Shown here in pieces: positions 20,119 to 30,363 of a stretch of DNA of 64,000 bases. Below the pieces are notes generated by a model that saw only the letters and a program-made list of their open reading frames with translations, ran no database searches and was not told the origin of the DNA. Both the position numbers and the translations under genes were made by a program. Positions within the stretch are counted from its first letter, which is position 1. Each line of letters opens with the position of its first letter. Origin of the DNA: Psococerastis gibbosa (lineage: Eukaryota > Arthropoda > Insecta > Psocodea > Psocidae); NCBI GenBank assembly GCA_963971405.1, contig OZ020486.1, forward strand, positions 16,639,419 to 16,703,418, written 5' to 3'.

Positions 20119-22588
20119 TCACTGAGTTATTCCGGGATTCAACTTTGGCCCGGTCGTGTCGTAGAAATATGGATGGTCCAAACGGACGTGTTCAACCATC
20201 TCATTTTTCAACCGGCACATATAGTCGCATAACACACACCGATGGACCCTTGCATCTGCATCAACGTCGAGTTTGGTGGATGAATGTCGCCGAAGAAGGT
20301 GTGAACGGAGGTTAGCCACTTGCGCAGCGGCGAAGTCGCATTCCGGTCGAGGACAGTGGTAAGGTTTCTCTTTCGTATGCTTTCTGTAGTGAACAATTAG
20401 GTTTCCTTTCTGTGTGGCCGCAAATTTACACAGTTTACACTTAAACGGTCGCTCCTTTGTGTGAGTTCTGATATGCGCTTGCAAGTTACCTCTCTGTGAG
20501 AAGAGAGCCCGGCAATATGGGCATGGGAACGCATTTTTGTCCATGTGAGTTTTCATATGCTCTAAAATAAATAAAAATAACTTAGCTTTTCAATTTCTAG
20601 GTGCTGTATATTCGAGACCTAATGGAAAGGAAGCAGAAAGTTGATAAGTGTTACCTAGGTATTGAGTGCTACCCTCGTACGCCTCTGGCATCAGGGGGCA
20701 GTTCAGCTTTTATTTACTAGCGTAAAAAAAAACTAATGAAATACATAGAAATACTGGAGCGGCGGAAGCCATTATTATGTCTTACGAGGCACCCGTTAAC
20801 CATAAGCCAACTATCAGAGATATGTACCAACGCAAAATATATCTTACAAATTGCAGCATAGCAGAACGGATACCTGGACCCGGTCAAAAACTCTGTAATT
20901 AGCTTAAATAGCCTTATTTTCCCCGCCAAATTGCGTACTTATCATGTGCAGACTACACTGGCAGACATATTGATAACGGTCTCCAGCCACGGGATGATGA
21001 AATACAAGATTTATTATTATTATAATTAAAGTGCCATGTTCGCTAGTTATAGATATTCTAATGTTTAAGTCTGCAAACTTCAGGCGCTGCTGCTCTTGAT
21101 GTTCTATACTATATAGAGCATGAACCATGGTTGATAGTCCTATCTCCAATGTGGACGCGAGGGGAGCCCGAGTGAGGATCATTGTTCGGTAATCATTTAC
21201 TCTTTTTGGAATCCTGGCTTGAAATTTTCCTTTCGGGCTCATTCTAGTAGTTTCAACTAGTAATAAGAATTTGGTTGTGGTAAGTGCTCAATGTTTTGGA
21301 GCATTTGAAGTAGAGCAATCCAGGTGCAAAATCAGTAATATAGATGTAAAATCAAACTACACACTTAACAATATTATTCTAGTATTACACAAGTCGATGC
21401 ACAAGACAGTCAAAAAATGTGCAGTAACTAATTCTAACTTCTCGTCAAAAAAAAGAAGCCAGAATATAGAATAAAAAACAAAAATTAAAATCGCTAAAAA
21501 ATTTAATGTAATTAGTTGTCGTTGTTGATAGTAGCATGTACTGCTAATGATTGTCAATAATCCATCGATCACAGTAAAGTTGATTTAGTGGTACCACAAA
21601 AACCGTGCAATTAACTATTCCGCATTATTTTAATCAAAGCACTCCTGATGGCGTCCAACTTGTCGATCCTCTACTAATAGTTGTGAAGTGAAGTAGTGCT
21701 TCGCACTAATGCTTAACCCAGGAACTACTGCTCTACGTCCTCCGCAAGTTCCTTTTTAAACTCCCTCAAAGTTACGGCATCTTTGATCTTTGCCATTTTT
21801 CTGCAGCGGATAAAACATTTGTGAACCTTCGTGGATGATGCTCGTCCCACTGCACTGGTTCGTCTTTTATACTAAAGCGCGATGCAATCTCTATTTCCAG
21901 TTCCATATTTGTGCACGTCACTAAAGGTTTATAAGGTGTACCATGTACTTAAGCATTAAACCTGATACAATACACCAAATAAAAGACATGACATTACTCT
22001 TAGCTAACTCTGTCCGTAATAACTTTAGATAAGCCAAATTACGTTAACTTGAGACCTTTGCAGCTATTTCTTAGAATTTCAAGAACTTATTACTTATAAG
22101 TTCAATAACAGCATTTTTTTGTTGTTGTTGATCATGGTAGCAGCAGCTGCTAATTTGTTGACCGCAACATCTTCAACTTCTCTTCTTAACTTTTTTGGCA
22201 ACATCGGCTAAAAAACCTTTGTCATTACACCCCTTGAAGTTCATTCGTCAATGTTCCATTGCAAATTTCCAAATATTGACGCAGTTCTCAAAGCGCTTGG
22301 CTTCACTTCCATGTTTATTGAACTCTTATTTACTATCATACAATGCTATCATACAATATGTCACAAGCTAATTTGCATCAAAGTGAAACAGATAGAACAA
22401 AATTTAAACTACTTATTGTGCTTACCCTGCAAATAAACAAATTCTTCGGCTTTAAAGTCGCAAAGTGCACAGATTGACGAGGAAGAATTTTTATTTGGTC
22501 TTCCGCGCCTTCTAGGCCTTACATTCAGAAATCCTGATGGATCCACATTTATGATAGTCTCGATAGGTTTATCTTTAATTTTCATCAT
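20119..22588 (-). CDS. C2H2 zinc-finger protein (2 exons, 201 aa)
   Basis: Exon 1 is 22588-22426 (54 codons plus one base), with donor G|GTAAGC. Exon 2 is 20561-20119, with acceptor TTTTAG|AG. Joining completes a finger split by the intron: C-A-L-C from exon 1, then EHMKTH from exon 2, which gives the exact C-x2-C-x12-H-x3-H spacing. Further fingers follow: CPYC...HIRTH, CKLC...HYRKH, a C-x4-C type (CPRPEC...HLLRRH) and CVLC...HVRLDH. The N-terminus has a basic stretch VRPRRRGRPNK resembling an AT-hook, suggesting a nuclear DNA-binding protein. The precise ortholog is not recognised. The 1.86 kb intron carries a dispersed repeat at 20739-21002. Confidence 0.8.
20739..21002 (+). repeat. Dispersed ~270-bp repeat, copy 1 (in zinc-finger gene intron)
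   Basis: Highly similar to 25846-26128: AATACATAGAAATA, GAGGCACCCGTTAACCATAA, ACGGATACCTGGACCCGGTC, TTGCGTACTTATC and GTCTCCAGCCACGGGAT. Both copies have the same orientation. No terminal repeats or frame were seen; the family is not recognised. Confidence 0.8.
21003..22425. other. Remainder of the zinc-finger gene intron
   Basis: No further exon, repeat or RNA gene recognised. Confidence 0.4.
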
Positions 22589-22913
22589 ATTGCTTTTAAT
22601 TTAATGCAAAACGTAGCTACATTTTCTTTTTTTATTCTGAAATGATAAAAACCCGCAAAAAACGATTTGTTTTTATTATAAGTTAATTTGTTCAAGGTTG
22701 GTACTTCTAATGATACATTGGTACAATCAAGTGCCAACATTGAAAATCAGAAACCGCGAAATTTCGGCGTTTCTTTAAATTTTCATGAGAATTCATTTTT
22801 CATTGCTTTTAATAAGGCATACGTTTCAAAATATTTCCAAAACAATGACCGTTTAATTTCATTAAAATTAGTTAACTAATCACTCTGCAACCGCAAAAAT
22901 TAGAAAAGAAATT

Positions 22914-23663
22914 GAGGCGGTCTCCGGAAGACGGCCAAGACGGGTGTAAGGGTCCATATACCCCTTTTCCGAAGAACACGTTTTCGGACGTGATACTTGA
23001 TTTTAAACGTTCCCTGAAAAATTGAATTCAATATTTCGAACGACTGCGAAGTTATGAATATTTTTCTCTATGTACATCCGCGAGAAATGGATGACAATAA
23101 CAATGAGAAATTGCGCCGCATATACCATAAAACGTCAAAGCCTTTCAATCCTAATTATATAACATTCCACGTCTGGGCAAAGTCACCAATGGAAGGACTG
23201 AATCACAGAATACTATAACTGGACTGAACGTGAATTGAAGAAAAATGACGTCATTGACCTCTTGCGTTATTTGCCTCCTGAGGATCAAAAACGTTTTGTG
23301 TGAACCATAAAACTTGTTTCATGTTTATTTTTACCTTGTCGTAAACTAAAATATATAATTAAAAGTAACATTAGAGTATATATTGTGATGAGCCAAAAAA
23401 CAAAAAAAGCGTTCTCCGGAAAAAGGGTAGGCTACATGCTAACATGACTTTTTAAAAATTTAATATTGCTAAGAGGGAATATCCTATACTCGTAGATGTC
23501 TACCTGATTGCTTTATTCATTTGAGAGTTATAGATCTAATCTATAGAAAAGTTCGATGCGGCTATTCCGAACAGGCTTAGAGCTACACGTATTTTAAAAC
23601 TTTGGAAGCGATTTTCTCAAAACACAGATTATGCTTATAGACCCTTCTTCCGGAGACCGCCTC
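22914..23663. mobile_element. Non-autonomous DNA transposon, 750 bp, with short inverted ends
   Basis: Left end GAGGCGGTCTCCGGAAGA and right end TCTTCCGGAGACCGCCTC are exact complements (18 bases), flanked by AATT on both sides. The interior has no transposase frame. Confidence 0.7.
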
Positions 23664-24228
23664 AATTACAGGTCGGTTCCCGGATGAGAGACGCATAAGG
23701 TACTTACTGCAATAAATGCAATAAATGCTTTAAAAAAAGCTGAATATTGCATTACGAGTATATAGGCCTAATTATATTAATTATATGCAACCCCCCTATA
23801 CACACACGAATATTGTGCCAAAATGCAATTCAATAAAATAATTAGGCCTATAAAATGGGTCCAAGAGAAATCGCCATAATATCGTACAATATACATTTGA
23901 ATGTTTATAAGTATTTCCTTCGATCATTAATAAAACAATGCAACCATTCTCCATAGTATTCCAATTAATTATTTATTTATTTGAGTTTCCCGCGCATATG
24001 TAAACAACGTCACGTGACACCTTACTAATGTATTATGTTACTATGCTTTTGTATTATTAATGTAGCACGGTTTTAAAAAATACAACCCGGTAGTCCTATT
24101 ATGTTAAATCCCAAATCGCCACAATAGGGCTGCTGGTAGGTACTATACCCCCGTCGTCGTTGGAAGGATTTTATTTCTGAGAGAGCCAAACCCACAAAAC
24201 CTGATAATTATTTCGGTAACCCACAGGC

Positions 24229-24414
24229 AAGGGCGGATTTTGCTCGAATTAAGGGGTGGGGGGGGGGGGGGTCAGCGGGCAAATTCAGTGGATTATCCCA
24301 TTAAAAAAAAAACATTATTATTTTTAATTCCCACTGTAAACCCATATTATCTAGTGTAAGTTCATTTAATTTTGGTGGGTGGCACAGACCCCCTGACCCC
24401 CTAAAATCCGCCCT
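24229..24414. mobile_element. Poly-G inverted-repeat element (186 bp)
   Basis: Begins AAGGGCGGATTTT and ends AAAATCCGCCCTT. A run of about 14 G lies next to the left arm, with matching C-rich text (CCCCCTGACCCCCT) next to the right arm. It is the same design as 24764, 41467 and 60801. Confidence 0.65.
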
Positions 24415-24763
24415 TACCCATAGGCTACACAGAGATAATGAGGGAGGAGAAAATTATTGAGGTTTTACGCATTTTGGCAAGACAAAGACACTGGTATTGT
24501 TTGTAATCAAGGGGGGCACGGGGGTCTCGAGGTTGGGGAGCGGCGCCTCCCCCGGGGTAAAAAGTTTCAAAATATAGACAAAAATAGTGGGTTTCTATAC
24601 GAACTTTTTCTAAAATTATGTATGACGTTTAATCATATGACGCAGCATTAATAAAATTGTGTCTATTTATTCGACTTATATGTTTAGTTGTTTTGTTCAT
24701 GGTCATGGACATTCATGTGGATTTTCATGTATTGGATTCATTTAAATATAATCTGATGGAGAC

Positions 24764-24942
24764 AAGGCTGTAGCTAGGATTTTATTTCTGGGGGGGGGGG
24801 GGGTCATGAATATCATTGGACATTACATAGTAGTTTTTATTTTTCTTCCCAAGATCCGATTCTATCTAGTGTGTCAAGCCATTTCATTTCGGGGAGGGGG
24901 GGGGGGGTTGAACCCCCATGAACCCCCCTGGCTACGGTCTTG
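24764..24942. mobile_element. Poly-G inverted-repeat element (179 bp)
   Basis: AAGGCTGTAGCTAGG at the left and CCTGGCTACGGTCTT at the right form imperfect ends. Each is followed inward by a long G (left) or C-rich (right) tract, and an internal G run is at about 24895-24907. Confidence 0.6.
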
Positions 24943-25073
24943 GATCGAGGGGAGACAAATGATTAAAGAGGAAATTATGCTTTTGCACCAGTGTCCAATA
25001 ATAGCGACGGAGGTTCGCAAACTAACAGATTCACTCAATAATATATTAATGGTTACAGGTTGTATATACCGAA

Positions 25074-25635
25074 TCTTTATTTATAAAAATCACGTGTCAC
25101 ATGTTTGCTTGCGATGTACTCCTAAACTACTGAACCGATTTTTAATTTCATTTGCACACCGTGTGCAATTCGACCCAGCTTGAAAGATAGGATAGCTTAC
25201 ATTTCAATTTATAGCCGCAATATTATTTTATTTACATTATTTTATTATTTGTCTGCATTACATGATTGCATAATTGCAAATTCGCAGGAAAAACGTAAAA
25301 AGACATAGTGATTTTCAGAAACCCTGCTGCGGAGCAGTACACGGGTCGGGATGGGTGAAAAATGCGGAAGTATTACATGCCCAATGAAAGATATAATGCA
25401 GAAAACGGAGAATGTTGAAAGATAGGATGGCAATATTATTTTATTGCAAATTATTTGTCTGCATTACATGATTGCATAATCACAAATTCACAGGAAAAAC
25501 GTAAAAAGACAACTCCAGCTCCTAAGGATTCCAACAGATGGCGATATTTGCCCTACCTACTTCATTCATAGTTCACTACAATAATATATTATAACAAGAA
25601 ACTTAGCCACAGCAACGCGTGGCCGGGTCCACTAG
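25074..25635 (+). mobile_element. Non-autonomous Helitron, copy 2, with internal duplication
   Basis: TC start after A; the 3' end has a hairpin GCCAC/GTGGC, then GGGTCCACTAG before T. An internal segment of about 90 bases (GAAAGATAGGAT...TGTCTGCATTACATGATTGC...AAACGTAAAAAGAC) is repeated at 25417-25510. No Rep/helicase coding. Confidence 0.75.
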
Positions 25636-25677
25636 TAGCATAACATATATCTTACCAAATACCGAACCCAGCCCTGA

Positions 25678-25679
25678 CA

Positions 25680-25716
<37 letters not shown>

Positions 25717-25717
25717 C

Positions 25718-25758
<41 letters not shown>

Positions 25759-25759
25759 C

Positions 25760-25790
<31 letters not shown>
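25678..25790. repeat. (TAG/GTA)n microsatellite
   Basis: About 37 trinucleotide repeats with two TCG interruptions. It produces meaningless poly-Val and poly-Thr frames. Confidence 0.95.
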
Positions 25791-25792
<2 letters not shown>

Positions 25793-25845
25793 TTCGTCGG
25801 GTTAAGGCCAAACCGGAGTGTTGTGACCTTGACCGTTGAGCGTTG

Positions 25846-26128
25846 AATACATAGAAATATTATAGAACTGGAGCGGCGGGAGTCATAATATGCCTTACGA
25901 GGCACCCGTTAACCATAAGCCAACTATCAGAGATAAGTACCAACGCAAAAAATATCAAAGTCTTACACATTGCAGCATAGCAAAGCGGATACCTGGACCC
26001 GGTCAAAAACTCAGTACTTTAGTAGTTAGCTTGTGCAGGCTATTTCCCCGCCGAATTGCGTACTTATCTTGTGCAGGCTACACTAGCAGCCATATAGATA
26101 ATGGTCTCCAGCCACGGGATCGTTGAAT
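25846..26128 (+). repeat. Dispersed ~280-bp repeat, copy 2
   Basis: Partner of 20739-21002 with the same order of blocks; a small insertion (TATAGAAC) distinguishes it. Confidence 0.8.
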
Positions 26129-26964
26129 ATCCATTTTATAAACAACGCCCCGCGTCTCGTACCTGTTCCGTATTTGACTTGTATTATTTCAAATAATTGC
26201 AGTTTTACCTATTTCTGGCACTTTACTGTCAAATTAAGTGTTGAGCTTCTGACTAAAGTGCATTTCATTACAAAAGTTGGAGGTTTTTCTTCCCTGTGGG
26301 GCACGTACAAATGTTCTAAAAGGTATGTTTTTAATTGCTTCATGCACAAATTTTAGACCTAATGTAATTGTAATTTTTGGTTTAGTCAATAGCGTAAGCA
26401 TGTCTATGCGTATACTCTACCCTTCTATCGATTTTTACTATACCACTGCGGTTTAAAACATATATTACGAACCCTCTGCAAAGATATTTCCAGGCCAGTC
26501 ACGTGACCCCATCCGGTTTGGCCTTAATAACGACTTAGGCCTCAAATTTGGGCCCATAGAGCGACCCCGACTTGACTGTCCTATATGCCAGCCCATAGGA
26601 CAGTGGACCTCCTGATTATAGTGGATTCCGAACCACTTAGGAAACAGCCCTGACATAACTCTTAGGTCCTTGATTTCTCTTGAGTTAAAGAAATGCGAAT
26701 TTTGCAAGTGCATGGAATTTTTGGATTATTCACGCATATTATAATATATAATATATATTATAATATATGCTATATAATGGCATTTAACTATATGTCAGAC
26801 TGGTCTGGCATGCATGCAAACGCATCAAAATCCAACTATATAAACGCCGCCGTGTAAAAAGACCCTTTAATGTGAGCAAGCTGCCATTACGGCCAGGTTG
26901 CCCTTATTTGGCACTTGTATTATTGTAGCCAGTGCAGCTTTGCTGTCTCATTGACCAGCTACAC
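26129..26964. other. Intergenic; one dispersed repeat piece and an AT palindrome
   Basis: 26603-26638 repeats 14043-14078 exactly. The stretch 26735-26775 is an AT-only palindromic tract. No gene is supported. Confidence 0.4.
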
Positions 26965-27742
26965 AGTGGTTCCCAAACTGTGCACCGCGTGCGACAACTC
27001 GCTATAGGGGCAACACGGCTCCATGGGACAAATTTAATTACATTATAGAATTTAGACTGGTTAAAACCGAAATAAACAATACCTACCTAAAACTACAAAA
27101 GTATTTTTTTCTTAAATTAAATTTTCATTTTACTTAAATTAAATTTTCATTTTTCTTAAATTAAATTTTCATTTTTCTTAAATTAAGGTTTCAATAACAA
27201 AAATACCTCAGAGCTTTTCAGCAAAACTGTTTGATGAGCTTAAATTAGACTCTTCTCTGAAGGAACATTTTGAGAGAGAGGAAATAAATAAGTCTGGAAA
27301 CATTTTGGGCTAGCATCCCAAAGCAATTCAACAATTTGAAAACGGCAGCAGTAATTTAAGCAATTCGGCCATTCCCAACCACGTATAAAAGCCATTCAGG
27401 TTTTTCAACGTAGCCTATGTGTCAACAAAAAGCTGACTGCTGAAGCCGATATTTTGCTGAGTGAAACACAGCCATGTATCGATAACATGTGTATGAGAAA
27501 ACAGGCTCATAAATCCCATTAAAATTAAAATGAAATAGTTTTGTCAGTTAAGCCCTGGTCAGGATTTCGAGGTGTTACAATAATTTAGGACAGGTATATA
27601 TACGAAAAGGTAGGGTGTGTAGGCCTATATGTACAATACAGAATATGCATTAGCTATAAGTTCGAGCCAATGTGGGTACCGACGACTACTATTAAATCCC
27701 TGTAAAAAGGGCACCACCTCCAAAAAAGTTTGGGAACCACTG
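26965..27742 (+). mobile_element. hAT-family transposon remnant
   Basis: Ends CAGTGGTTCCCAAACT and AGTTTGGGAACCACTG are the classic hAT inverted repeats. Broken frames inside keep the transposase C-terminus: VAYVSTKS..LTAEADIL, then SETQP..I, then MCMRKQAH, with frameshifts and stops. No clean 8-bp target duplication remains. A 23-base tandem repeat sits inside it (27111-27187). Confidence 0.8.
27111..27187. repeat. Tandem repeat, unit ~23 bases
   Basis: CTTAAATTAAATTTTCATTT repeats about three and a half times within the hAT remnant. Confidence 0.85.
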
Positions 27743-29019
27743 AGCATATAATTCTGTCATCAAGCCTGTGCCGCAATTCCTGATAAAGCATAATTTGTGT
27801 GCGTTTAAATGTAGTTATCCTAAAAAAAATTCTAGCTCCTTCAAGGTTTTGCTTTTAGCTCGTACGAGTTGCTTGGTTATCACTCGTACGTAGGCACTAC
27901 CTACCTTGCCTGCGAGTACTTGTAGGGGAGACTGGGGCACTTTCGGCAGCGGGGCAGTTTCAGCAGATGCTGTATTTTAAAAACAATGGTGAATTTGGCG
28001 GCTAAAACAAGTTGAATAGTCTGCTGCCACGTTTTAAAATGGCCACATTGTGTTTTCTTTCCAAATAAACAAGGTAAGTAAGAATTACAAAATATTTTAT
28101 ATTTGAGACAGTAAAACAGGGCTGCCACATTCCGTGGTTTACCTCGGAATTCCGTGGGAAATAATTTTATTCCGAAAAATTTCCGGGGTCAACAATTTTT
28201 GAGGTTTTTCTGTGGGATTTTAGGGAAATTTGTTTTTATTTTATTTTTTAAGATTTTTGTCGAATGACCATTGATTCTCTCGCGATTTCATAAAATTTTC
28301 GCAAAAATTCAAAAAATATAAACACTATTTCCACCCCGAGCCCTACACCTCCATATGATTTGCATGCTGAAGCAGGGGACCAATCGAAAGTCCACCATAT
28401 TTTGGCCTAAAATTTTCGCGCCAAATGAAACTCAATAGTTATCTTATGGCAGTTATGACAGTTAATTGTCAGCTATTTATTACGACTTAGCTGTCGTGTA
28501 TTTCCCGCCGCTAGCGCACTAAAAATTATTCTAGATTTCTGCATGTTTTTAAAAAGTTACTAGCTTGAGTAGCTTCAGCTTTGTATAATGAATAAAACTT
28601 AGATGAACCTGAAATAAGATGCCGGGAATTTCATATCAGCCTATAAAAGTGTGAGGGTGAGAAAAAAGTCAAATCAAATGATTAAATCATGGGAGCCTAT
28701 TGCATTATTTCCATCACAAACCTATTTCAAGAAAGGTTTGTAAGTTTATACATACATGCATGGGCGTAAATAGGGGGGGGGGGGGTCCTGGGGGGGGGAG
28801 GCTAAGCCCGCAGGCCCCCCCCCCAGGATTTCTGGTGACAAAGACGTTATGGAGGTGAAAGGCATAGTATCCACAATAACGAAAGGGAAATTAATTCTTG
28901 ATACTCGGTATGCTTATTTTACATTAAAGACATCATGAAAAAATCAACACGTTGACTTATTTTCACGAAAATATATTACTCAAAATGCTTAAGATCCCAA
29001 TAGGCCTATTTCAGACCTA

Positions 29020-29400
29020 TTTTTTCAAGCTTTTTCTTCGGGGGAGACCCCCGGGCCCCCTCAGTGGTAGGTTTATTTGTCGGTACAATCTCAACTGTAC
29101 TGCTTGCAAAATTCGTAAAACCTCACTAATTTGGACCTAGGCCTATATACATCAATTTTCCTTCTCCGGGGGAAACCCCCGGCCCCCCATTCTCCAGGGT
29201 TTAATATGCGTAAAACCTCACTAATTTGGGCCTATTTATCAATTTTTTTCTACGGGGGAGACCCCCTGACCCACCTATCACCAGGGTATAAAATGCGAAA
29301 AACCTCATTAATTTGGGCCTATTTATCATTGTTTTTTCTGCAGGGGAGACTGCGCCCCCTTCTCCAGGGGACAAAATGTGTAAAACCTCACTAATTCAGG
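29020..29400. repeat. Tandem repeat, ~85-base unit, four to five decayed copies
   Basis: Each unit contains CGGGGGAGACCCCC or a variant, then CTCCAGGG, then TAAAACCTCACTAATTTGGG and a TTTATCA stretch. It lies in the 5' non-coding part of the Tigger element. Nearby (28770-28830) are several long G and C runs. Confidence 0.75.
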
Positions 29401-29829
29401 TTTACCATAACATTAATGGCTTGGATTTACGGAGAACAGCTTAGATCTGATAATGACAACCCAAACAACCTAGCCCCCCCCCCTCCAGTCTCCAGAAGGT
29501 TACGCAGCCCCCTATAATGCTTTTCTCAGCGCTCCAAGTATTTTTAATTGTCAGCAACTGCCAATTTTGAATTTGCCACAATTAAAGGTACCTACTTATG
29601 GTATACGTGGGTGTAGCTTAGGAGCCTTAGACTATACTGCTCTAGTTTCTGAAAATTAGCAAGATTAAAAGATGAAAACTGGTGAAGTAGGCATGGTGAC
29701 GTACACAGTCGATACTCTCAAAAATAATAAAAATCCGTCTATGCTTAGCATACTACATGAAAACAAACTTTATATCAAGTTTAATTTGTAACATCCGTGG
29801 TGTTCAAAAATGAAAAAAATCATATATAA

Positions 29830-29968
29830 GGCGCTTATTCGACCAACGTCAATAGTGATAGTAAATGTGGTATTGACGTGGTAGCAGACATTAAGACAGT
29901 CTAAAAATGTCTGCTACCACGTCAATACTACATTTACTATCACTATTGACGCTGGTGGAATATGCATC
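29830..29968. mobile_element. Tourist-like MITE inside the Tigger element, 139 bp
   Basis: GGCGCTTATTCGACCAACGT start and complementary, more decayed right end, with TAA on both sides (29827-29829 and 29969-29971). It contains GACGTGGTAGCAGACAT and its complement. It must have inserted after the Tigger element. Confidence 0.85.
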
Positions 29969-30363
29969 TAAAGGGAACCAACATTTAAAAAAAATTCCGG
30001 GGTATTCTGAGGAACTATTTAACAATTTCCGAGGAATACGGCAGAAGTCATTTGGTAGCCCTGCAGTAAAATCCTTATTTTTGTCTGGATGCGATTTGGT
30101 GACGTGGCCCTAGTTACTGGAATTAAAAAGTAGCAGTTATTTCCTGCTTTTAAGGGGTTATTTCCGCACCTTTTTAGCATTGTTCTAGTTAACCTATTCT
30201 TAATGCCATACCGGCAATTCATATCCAAGAAGATGAGGCAATCGGGGCAGTTTCAGCACTAGTTTGGGGCAGATTCGGCACGCAGTATGACGCCCGCCGA
30301 AACTGCCCCATGATTAAATTTTGTGATCGGTATTTTCTTACTACTAAATAATTCCTGTTTCAG

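Noticed and set aside
25603..25905. Poly-Thr / poly-Val proteins
   Set aside because: Produced only by the GTA microsatellite.
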